From the NCBI GenBank assembly GCA_017979445.1, contig CM030713.1, positions 25,279,163 to 25,343,162 of the forward strand: 64,000 nucleotides of DNA, in the 5' to 3' direction. Under the pieces are notes generated by a model. That model did no database searches. It worked only from the letters and a program-made list of their open reading frames with translations, and had not been told where the DNA came from. The stretch comes from Akebia trifoliata. Lineage: Eukaryota > Streptophyta > Magnoliopsida > Ranunculales > Lardizabalaceae. Every line of letters starts with the position of its first letter. Position 1 is the first letter of the stretch. Both the position numbers and the translations under genes were made by a program. Shown piece by piece: positions 55,471 to 64,000 of the stretch.

Positions 55471-56636
55471 ATAGTCTAAATTGATCATTAAGTTAGATAA
55501 TTGTGTTTTTAGGTTTTCATTTATTTTTAACTCTTTTATTTTTTGTTTTACTCTACATTGATTTTTGTAATAAATTTTTTTTTCACATTTGTAACATGTA
55601 GGTTTTTTTTTTATTTGTCTTTGTTGTTTTTTAGAACGTTCAAAAAGTTTTTTATTTAACTTTGTTTTCTTTTTGTAATATTATTTTTTAGTAGATTGTG
55701 TAAGTTTATTGTTTTTATTGTACTTAGTATATCGGGGGCAAAAAAAATTTGAACGTTTGGAGATTTTGGAAAGGGAGGAAGTAAAAGGTAGAGGAAGTCC
55801 ACATTGTTCACAGAATTATCCTAATTCTTTTCTACTAGAGAAGCGATCTTGTTCTAGTTCATGTTGGAGTCGGAGGTCATTACAGAGTTTTAATCCTTCT
55901 GAATTGATGAAACAAATGATTTGTCCATATGTGAGTTCGTTGTATGAGATGTTACCATTGTTAAGAGGCCTAATATTTGTTTTCACTTTTTCTGCAAATA
56001 ATGTGGGAAGTCCCGAGATAAGTTTTTCTTTCTAAAAGCTTTTGCTACAGTTTGTTCTAAGCATTACTTTTGTAAGGAAGACATATTTATACCATCTAAA
56101 ATCGTGGAGTTTTGGACATTTTAAATTGGTCAATAATTTAGATAACCTATCTCTGTAATGATCTGGGTCTCCTATAAAATGTTTTATTATGGCATAAATG
56201 AGGGTATTTACTGCATCTCCTATATCTTGTCATTGTTCATTTTTTATGGGTATCCCTTCTTTTGTGGTCTTATTTTTTGTTAGAATAAAAGTTCTTTGAT
56301 CTTGAGTGACGTAATTATCCCACCAACCTTTTAACTATCCTGTGAATCCTGAAACTAATCTCTGGGTTATTTGATGATCAAAGGCGTATGGTTGTGTAGC
56401 AGTAAATACCATAGCCATTTCTTGTAATAATGATAAAATATTATATTCTAACAATCCATCTACATTCCATTCATAAAGGGATTTTCTATCATAAACTGAT
56501 TGTGTCATCATACTTCTTTCTTCGTACTGTATATCTACTGGACTTGGTCTTTTGTAGTAATTGGGTATCATTGGTTTATTGTATCTGGATTTATGCAAGG
56601 TTGTTACCATATTTACTTCATCTTGGAATTGAAGGA
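55470..56636 (-). pseudogene. Endogenous caulimovirid: coat-protein region (broken)
   Basis: Minus-strand reading continues from the movement-protein side. An open block at 56649-56335 (start within the LTR boundary) is followed by conserved coat-type sequence to the knuckle near 55560-55602 and a Ser/Asp/Glu-rich stretch (55488-55270). The knuckle reads CYKCEKKIYYKNQC: the metal-binding His is replaced by Tyr, unlike the inverted copy at 51667. Stops interrupt the frame several times. The right edge is the TAAGT target site of the family A solo LTR. Confidence 0.8.
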
Positions 56637-56641
56637 TAAGT

Positions 56642-59600
56642 TGTAACACCCCGTATTTTTAACTCGTATCTCGAGGAGATCAGATAGTATTTATTTGAAG
56701 AATATTTTAGAAAGGAAACTTAGAGTCAAGTACCCGAATTATACTATGTTCATTTTTATTGAAGATCGACTTCGCCGTTAGTTTCAAAACGATCGAAATA
56801 TATACTTTAGCCTATAAGCAAGCTTGAATTCAAGTTCAGGTAGAAAAGTTGACAAATCCTCGAATTTCGCGTTAAGTAAAACTCTAAAATAGTGAAATTT
56901 TGTTAGAGTGAGAATCAGGAAGATTCGACCACACCATTAGGACCGCAACGAAAAATTATTCGAAACGGTATACTCGTTTGTCATTTTTCGAGTCCGGATA
57001 GTCAAATTACGGTCGGAACTAGAAATAGTAAGGAAATTACAAGTATGCCCTCTCCCTTGTTATAAAAGAAAATTTATTTTCTTTTAAATTACTTTCTTTC
57101 TTCTCCAAAGCACCCAAACTCAGATTTTTCTTAAATCTAGGGTTATCTTCTCTTCTCCTCAAAATCCGTTAAGAACTAAGGACCGTTGAACTTCGACGAA
57201 GAAGACAAAGTTGTCGGCTATGACGATAGCTACAACCTCACCCTCCTTGTTAACCCATTCTCATTTGTTTTTCCCATCCTCCATCAAAACCCAGCCGTGT
57301 GATTCGAGTGAATCTTAACACATCTTCACCGAGGGTTCCATCGAGTGAGAGTTAGGTCCACCATTCATTGTGGAAGCAAAGGAGTGCCGTCGTCAAAGGG
57401 GTTGCAAATCCTAGCTCACTTTGCATCAAACTCAACTCAACACCAACTCCTTCACCACCAACCTTGATCATTGGGCAAGTTTATCACCTTTGACGTCTAT
57501 AAACAAGTAGGGGACTTTCAATTCCTATTGGTAACTTTAGATTTCGAAATGTGCATCTAGGTTATTTTAACAAAACTTATTGTTTATTTTAAATTGTAGA
57601 AATCTTCGTTTTAAATTGAAATTCATGCTAGGAATAGAGATTTAATGTGTTTTATTCATGTTTTAAACATTGAATTCGTGGGTGGGTTGAATGGTTTGAA
57701 GAACGGAACAAAGATCCAAAGAAGGGATCGAAAAACCCAAAAATCGCGAATGAGGTTCAAGCTGTAGGTAGGAGGGGTCGATGCCACCAGCACCTGCCGA
57801 AGGTATTCTGTCGGTCCCACCGACAGAATGAAGCTTCTGTCACCGACGAAACGCGAGAAAATTTTATGTTGTCGGCAGGATTGTCGGTCCCACCGACATC
57901 TGCTGATGACCAATCTGTCGGTTCTACCGACAGAACTATGGTTCTTTAATGAAATTAAGGTTTTACCCCCATTTCGGAACAATGGGAATGGTTTTAAGAT
58001 CCAAATCTCAAATGATCAAAATCTGAATTTTTGTTTCAAGAACAAAACGTAATTTTCAACGTTTTCGGCAAGTTTTCAAAATGAAATAACTTTCGCGTTC
58101 CCTTGAATTAGATTACAAAAACTATATGGTGTCGAATCTCATGATTGAGACTTTCATTTCGAAAAATCCGTTTTCCATTTCAAGAACTTTAAAAAATTGA
58201 GTTTTCGACACTTAGCAAAATTTTCACCAGTTTTCCTTATTTTTAACAGCTTTGGTCTCGTGCATCGTCGGGACCTTATTTTTTAATAAACTTTGATGGT
58301 TTTCAATGGAAAGATCAAAAGAATGACTTTAAAAGATTGAAAACGGATGGTTGACTTGAAAGGATGAAAAGTGAATATCGAGAGAATGGAAAAAGAGAAT
58401 GAACGGTAAAATGTCAGAATCACACCCGAGGGGTGATATCTGCATTTTACATTGTATGTTGTGTGTAGGTTGGTGAAAGGATATCCAGGTTATTAATGAA
58501 AGGGTTGCATGTTTATTTCCGATTATGTTAGCGCGTACGCTGAGTACTGTTATTTATTTTAGGTCGGGTGGCCACAATTGCATGGTAGGAACTGGATATC
58601 CATTCTCAATCCTGTTTTGTTAATTTCTCTTTTGTTTTAAATGAAAAACTATATATATACGTAACTATTTTGTGAGCTGTTAAAGGGTCTGTGAATGCTT
58701 GAAGGGATAGTGCGTCACATCATCCGGAGGGGTGCACTATCCTAGGATGTACGGTAGGGACCACCAAACTTATACATGGTATGGGATGCGTATGAGAGTG
58801 GAGTCACAACTGGAATCCGGGTATATTCCTCTCTTATCTTTATCAGTGAACGTGTATTGTAAAGGTAGTCGTATACGAGTGGAGTGTCTTTTGGGAATCA
58901 CATGCACGCCTGATAGGCATAGACGAAGATGATTGGTCAGTGATCACTAACAATCTAGTAGTAGTCGAACGTTCTGACACATCGAAAAGAGACCCATTGC
59001 TTACGGTCACGTCAAACGGCCAGCCTGAGCCGGATAAATGGTTACCCGTGTGGTAAGTGCAGCGACCGACCACAAAATCAGGAACTAAAAGCCAGATTTA
59101 TGTTGTAACATCATGTCCCGACTGGGAGCGATCCAGTCATAAATCCCAACGCTCAAATTCCATTACTCCACCACTTGTATTATGTATCTGCTGTTATACT
59201 TCGAACTATAAACTGAAAAGCATGTTTATTATTTTAATGTTGCTAACTGTATTTGCATAAAATGGAATTTGTATAATGAGTATGGATGATTGATGTTATG
59301 TGTTACTTTTAAATTGTTTAGTTGCTCATCCCTGGCTATATATACCAGTTAAATCGTAGTTTCTATTGTAAAACTTGCATGTTTTGAAATAATGCAGTAT
59401 GATTATTCGATCACGTTAGGTGAGGTTATTAGTAGGAATTGTTTGTGGACCTATTGGGTAACCCTTGTTACTCACCATTTCCTTCCATTTTTTTTTAGTT
59501 GCAGAGCCTGTGCTTGGGGAGACGAGTGTTGAGCCATCCGTCGAGGAGCATCTGGTTGGTCAGATCGACGACCAGTGTCCCTTACCCGGTGAGCGTCATG

Positions 59601-59919
59601 ACTACTTCTACTAGGAGTCTATTCGTCCTAGGAAAGGTCTATATTTTTGGGGCGAGTGATATGACTATGTTCGAGTGAGGATAGACTTTGCAATCCTGTA
59701 TTTTATACCTTTTTGCGCAACTCTGATCTTGCTTCTTTTGTTGTTTATAAAATCTATTGTCTTTCGTTGCTTTATACAGGATTGTTTGGTGTTGTTTATC
59801 AGGTTTGAGTTCCGTGAAACGCTAACATAAACAGAGGAGACCATGCCGAAATTTCGAGGCGCCACCTAGTGCCTCGAGGCGGTCTTGGGATTTGTGTTAG
59901 CGTTTGGCGGGGCGCCACA
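56642..59919 (+). mobile_element. Family A solo LTR, copy 2 (3278 bp), inserted in the viral block
   Basis: Starts TGTAACACCCCGTATTTTTA and ends GGCGGGGCGCCACA, with the perfect 5-bp repeat TAAGT at 56637-56641 and 59920-59924. Removing it rejoins the minus-strand viral sequence at this point, so it inserted after the virus. It is closely similar to copy 1 along its whole length, with one main gap: copy 1 has about 170 bp more near the GC-rich palindromes. No internal retroelement region is present. ORFs inside (for example 57656-57982, 58732-58932) also occur in copy 1 with changes and are not genes. Confidence 0.92.
57775..57945. repeat. GC-rich palindrome cluster in family A LTR copy 2
   Basis: TTCTGTCGGTCCCACCGACAG, ATTGTCGGTCCCACCGACAT and TCTGTCGGTTCTACCGACAG, as in copy 1. 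One stem has a C-to-T change, and the last part of the copy 1 cluster is missing. Confidence 0.88.
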
Positions 59920-59924
59920 TAAGT

Positions 59925-61759
59925 TTTTGAAGTTCTTTATTATTTACGTTAAATTCTTCTTCTTGTTCTTCAAAACTTGTTTCTTATTCTAAACTATCAA
60001 TTTTTGTTTCTAATTGGTTTAGTACTATAATTTCTTTTCCTTTTCCTAAATTTAATTTAGCAAGTTTGTTATTTATTTCTTATAGCATTTCTTGTTTATC
60101 TGGAATGACTATTCTTAACTTTTCTGGTATCTCATAAGGAGTCAAAATGAGAATTTTATTTTCTTAATTAGAACTTGTTTTTATTGTGTCTTCTGGGGTT
60201 TGAGTTTTTGTATAAGTGTTTTCTATTCTTGTTAATTGATCTCCTAGAGAATTAAGATACCTATTGGTATAATTGTTTTGTTTCATTATATTATCCATGT
60301 CTCTAAGTGTTGGACCTTTATCTAAGGCTTTGAACTCTACTAACTTATAAGGGGATACTATAACTGTATCTTTGTATACAGGAATTACTATTTCATTTAT
60401 TGGAAGTGGATGAAGGGATTCTATTTATCCTACTCTAGAAACATCCCAGAGATTTGATTTCATGATATTTAGTTGTTTGTTTAATGGTTTCTTAAAATAC
60501 TTATAATACCAATTGAAAAATGAAATTTCTTTTTTGGTTTTACTTAAATGTTCATAATAAAATTCCCAAACTTGATCTTGGTAATTTTTTGATTTTTCTT
60601 AAAACTCTTTTCTATTTTGTAATAAAAGATAATCTAGCTTTATTTATGAGATGTTTGGTTTGAATTTTTCTATTACATGTATCTGCAGGGAGTCATCTTG
60701 CATCTGGGATTGTGTAGGTGATGAATTAGGAGATTGTTGATTATAGATCATTTTTTTAAGGTCTTGATAATATGGAACTGGTATTGTTTCATCTTTAACT
60801 CCTTTGAGTTTTAATTCTTTACTTGTAGAAGTTCTACTGGTAGATATTCTTCATGTGGTAATATCATTTTGTAAGGGTATTGTAGTTACTGAACTAGTCT
60901 CGTCTGTTAATATAATTGATCTTTTGAATGTAGGGAAATTAATTTCAATATTTCTATCTGCGTATTGAATAATTGATTCAGGTTCTTTGTTTTCTGGTAT
61001 TTGTGATTGACCTTCTCCTGTTAAATTCGAGGTTATTGGTAATTGGACATCATTCCAAGAAAATTTTTTAGGAACAAATTTGTTTGATTTATAAATGTTA
61101 CTTTGTAAGAGTAGAGTTTATTGTTCTAAAGATGTTTTGGTCAAGGTTCCTGGATTTATTATTGTTGGCATGATTTTATAAACAATTCTAAATACTAAGG
61201 CTAATGGTTGAGATCCTGGTATCATGTTATATCCTGAAATTTGAATATTTAAACTTAAAACTTTCATTATACCATGATCTGTTAATGTTACTATGAAATT
61301 GGGAAAACTGTCAAAGTAGATAGGTCAATCACAAAGACTTGACTCAACTAATCCTAACAAAGAATTTGAAAATTTTAAATGTCTTTTATCTCGTAAACAT
61401 AATAATACTGAAACTTTTAGACCTATTCTGGCTAATTGTTTAATTCCTACTTGAATTAATCTTATGTATAGGAACTTATGTTTCTATTGATGTTTTAATA
61501 TTGAATCTTTTGAGAATAATTCTACTGTTTGATGTTCTATGATAAAAATGATTGTTTGTTCACAAACTTTTATTGTATAATCTGTTTTTGTAATAAAACT
61601 TCCTTTTTTGTATATGTTTTTGATAGGAACCATAGGAATATTCCAATTTTGTAGGCTGGATTCTATATCGACTATTAAGTTTTCTTCCATATTTAAGACG
61701 TCTGGGTTTTCTAGATCTGAACTATGTTTTTCAGAAACGAGTTTAATCAAGGAATTCAT
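59925..61759 (-). pseudogene. Endogenous caulimovirid: movement-protein-side polyprotein region (broken)
   Basis: Minus-strand reading from MNSLIKLVSE at 61759 is open to 61484. It continues in the same frame with scattered stops to about 59925. The block around 61310-61470 resembles the conserved core of caulimovirid 30K-superfamily movement proteins, which move virus between plant cells. After it come Lys/Glu/Ile-rich sequences without clear domains. Stops at about 61481-61483 and near 61324 and others break it. It starts about 160 bp after the tRNA-type primer site, the usual place for the first viral ORF. Confidence 0.72.
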
Positions 61760-61919
61760 TTTAAACTTATATGCTTGGAATTTTTCGGACTATCAACAAT
61801 TTATTCCCGAAATCGGCTCAACTGACCATGAAGGAGGGATACGCGACTTTGGTCTGGCGAAATTTTTTGCATATAAGTTTATAATTCTTTCCCTTTTTAA
61901 ATTAGTTTTGAAAAATGAT

Positions 61920-61932
61920 GGCTCTGATACCA
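61920..61932 (-). other. tRNA-iMet primer-binding site of the viral element
   Basis: The minus strand reads TGGTATCAGAGCC, the standard complement to the 3' end of plant initiator Met-tRNA. Caulimovirids and LTR elements use it to prime reverse transcription. It precedes the movement-protein-side ORF in the same orientation and marks the start of the viral template. Confidence 0.85.
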
Positions 61933-62033
61933 ATCTACTCAGGATCTTAAAACTTTATATTTCTCAATCATTTAAATTAAAATTTAAATCCTACACATTC
62001 TTCTTCTGTTAAGAATCTAACCCAAGGGTTTCT

Positions 62034-62225
62034 TTATTCAAATCTTAGTTTTGAAATTTTAAAGAATTCTTCTCTGGTTTCAACCAATAATTGATGATTT
62101 TCCCAATATTCTTCATCTCTATGTTTGTTTTGTTTAGAATATGATAATTCTTTGGTAATTAAATCAGCAAAATGAAGTCTAAACAGTTGATATCTTTTTT
62201 CAATGTCAAAATTATAACGAGGCAT
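62034..62225 (-). pseudogene. Small ORF upstream of the viral primer site
   Basis: 63 residues starting MPRYNFDIEKRYQLFRLHFA, charged and not low-complexity. It lies on the viral strand just 5' of the primer-binding site, so it would be at the 3' end of the circular viral genome or in its leader. It stays open while its neighbours are broken, possibly because it is short. Not identified. Confidence 0.4.
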
Positions 62226-62934
62226 AAATGAAGATAAAACTTTGAATTTTTATAAGAAAATATTATAGATACAGACTTGTAAAATTATACATAAATTTTA
62301 CAAAATTAGAAAGAGTTTTGAGAGAAAATATTACTTAAATAATTCTTTTCTTTTAAAGGCTGGATTTTTGAAGCTTTTGGATGAAGTTGGATTGATGGTT
62401 GATTGGAATAAGGTTTAATGGAAAAAGTTTTTTAGAAGATTATTTTCTGAGAAGAAGGTTTTAGAATATTTTAAGAGAATTTGAAGGCTTTGTAGAATTT
62501 TGTCGGATGTCTTGCTCTTGAAGTTTTCCCCCCATTTAAAGATGACGGATGTGAAATAAGAATTTTGAAATCCGAATAGGGTAAAATAGGTGGCCAGATT
62601 CTGGTGGAATGAATCTTTCGAGAATGAGATAATAATTGAGGACACCTTATTCAGATAAGGATGAGGGGTTTTCTTTTTTCTTGTTATTGACAAGTGACTT
62701 TTTTAACAGGGAGATGGATAATTGTTGAGTTGGCTTGGTTAAAAGAAAATAGATGGGAATTCTCTGGAATGGGTTGGCCAAGATAAAAGAAAAAAACTAT
62801 TTGAAATTTTTTGGAAAAAGAGAAAGAGAGAATCTTTAACAGCACATGGGCGGTTGCCTCTGGGTGGTCTCCCACTAAAGATTCTTTGGAGAATAATTAT
62901 ACAGTATTATACAATAATTTATTATAACTTTCTG
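62226..62934 (-). other. Probable viral intergenic/leader region; no gene
   Basis: AT-rich sequence upstream (minus-strand sense) of the viral ORFs. The minus ORFs at 62415-62875 are low-complexity. In a caulimovirid this would be the promoter/leader. No specific promoter element was assigned. Confidence 0.4.
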
Positions 62935-63062
62935 GACACTTCTTGGCTTTTGTCTTCTTGACTTGATTCTTCTTTTCTTGACTTTGGAACTATTCAATCT
63001 TCTGGACTCTTCTTGACTTTTGTTTTCTTGACTTGATTCTTCTTGACTTGACTTGACTCTTT
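62935..63062. repeat. TTCTTGACTT minisatellite
   Basis: About 70-bp imperfect unit (CTGGACACTTCTTGGCTTTT / CTGGACTCTTCTTGACTTTT ...) present twice, itself built of shorter CTTGACTT repeats, ending in CTTGACTTGACTTGACTCTT. It lies between the viral block and the old LTR fragment. Confidence 0.8.
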
Positions 63063-63103
63063 AACAAGAACAAATAGTTAAATTTTACTTTTTATTATCA
63101 CGA

Positions 63104-63720
63104 GGCAATTGTTGCATGTTTATTTATGATTATGTAATTGCAAGGTAATGAGTAATGTTTTGTTTTCATGGGTTGACTTATTGCATAGTAGAAAACTAGA
63201 TATCCATTCCACACATTTATAATGTTAATTTTTATTTTAGTATTCAAAAAAAGAAAAATATTTATATGTAGGTATTTTGGGATCTGTTAAAGAGTGTGTG
63301 GATGCTTGCAAAGATAGTCTGTCATATCATATTCGGAGTGATATATTATCTTAAGATGAACAGTTGTATGATAAATTCTTATGTAGTATGAGATGCATAG
63401 GGGATTAACATCATAATTGAGATCCAAGATATTCATCTTTATTTTTACTGGTGAATTATGTAATGTAACAGTAGGTTGTTGAAATGTAGAGATGTCTAAG
63501 ATAATTATATGTTTGCCTAATTGGCATAGATAATCATTAATAGTTTAGAGTAGTAGAACGTATTAACATTTCGTGAAATGACCTGTACCTTATGATTACA
63601 GTCAATGACCAATTTGAGTCGGATAAATGATAACCTAATTATGATTAATGCAGCGATCAAGGCACCAGATCATGAACTAACGATGGGACTCCACATCGGT
63701 GAAGTTTGGAACATAATTGG
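63104..63720 (+). mobile_element. Old family A LTR, later segment (about LTR positions 2030-2650)
   Basis: Follows family A copy 1 at 24035-24640 block by block: GTTGCATGTTTATTT.CGATTATG, GAACTGGATATTC, TGAGCTGTTAAAG, ATAGTGTGTCACATCAT, CCTGATAGGCATAGA, GAGCCGGATAAATG. It shows heavy substitution and small gaps. Same orientation as the 5' fragment at 50923. Confidence 0.75.
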
Positions 63721-63762
63721 ATCTTAACTAGAAGGTATCATATCATGGCTCTCAATACTCTT

Positions 63763-64000
63763 AGGCCCCGTTTGATTCAGTTGCTAGAAGTTGAAACACT
63801 AAAAAGCTTGTTTGTGACAGCTTTGTAAAAGTGTTATACTGTTTACCAGAATCTGATAATTATTGTTTGATACAGCTTCTGAAATCTGTTGTTTTATGGT
63901 AAAATGATTAGAATACCTTTAAGGTTGATAATGCACCCATAATGCATAAAAAATTACCAGAATACCCTTATAAATATATAATTACATTAAATATATATAT
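63763..64000. mobile_element. Possible hAT-type MITE start at the window edge
   Basis: GGCCCCGTTTGATTCAGTTG is a terminal motif common in plant hAT-type MITEs. The window ends before a matching right end. Confidence 0.4.

Noticed and set aside
55709..56035. 108-codon plus-strand ORF similar to the minus ORF at 51224-51553
   Set aside because: Both are antisense shadows of the two inverted coat-protein segments.
57656..57982. 108-codon minus ORF across the GC-rich palindromes
   Set aside because: It lies in a solo LTR and its frame is not kept in the other LTR copy.

Overview
The window is plant nuclear DNA, probably from a woody dicot-type angiosperm. It has AT-rich intergenic DNA, GT-AG introns, wall-associated receptor-kinase genes, and a dense mix of LTR, LINE, MITE and endogenous-pararetrovirus sequence. 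The species cannot be named from the sequence. Only three genes look intact: two WAK-like receptor kinases (10192-14060 and 30466-33033, both +) and one small NFD6-like organelle-protein gene (36054-36454, +). All other protein-like sequence is broken.

The core of the window is a segmental duplication of about 7.5 kb. Unit 1 (about 10025-17560) and unit 2 (about 30335-37890) share the same order: WAK-like gene, a MITE about 1.5 kb downstream of its stop, an NFD6-like locus, a TRIM-type retroelement, and the same 3' flank. In unit 2 the NFD6 gene and the TRIM are intact. In unit 1 the NFD6 copy has lost its start codon and splice acceptor, and the TRIM is reduced to an LTR remnant. The two kinase exons are almost identical, whereas the extracellular exons differ strongly. 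Unit 1 WAK introns are swollen by three MITEs that unit 2 lacks.

1-6.1 kb: gene fragments, namely a MUSE13/14 (TRAF-domain) first exon with stops, an organelle-intron-like piece and an MTHFR fragment. 8.5-9.6 kb: two fold-back elements built from a repeated hairpin module; a relative lies at 26.65-27.0 kb. 18.7-20.4 kb: a solo LTR resembling TAT/Ogre LTRs. 22.0-25.5 kb: a 3.5 kb solo LTR (family A, with TSD) inserted into an inverted pair of other LTR fragments, followed by a senescence-regulator (S40) fragment. 37.9-43.1 kb: a 5'-truncated L1-type LINE split by about 2 kb of foreign DNA. 45.5-45.9 kb: orphan exon-like pieces. 47-50 kb: a cluster of one palindromic MITE family.

51.1-62.3 kb: a decayed endogenous caulimovirid (plant pararetrovirus), mainly on the minus strand. 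Movement-protein, coat-protein, protease, RT, RNase H and downstream-ORF regions are in order. It is split by a second family A solo LTR (TSD TAAGT), and a coat-protein segment is repeated in inverted orientation at one end. The virus cluster itself lies between two old fragments of the same family A LTR, so the insertion history can be read as layers. No RNA genes, CRISPR arrays or operons were seen.
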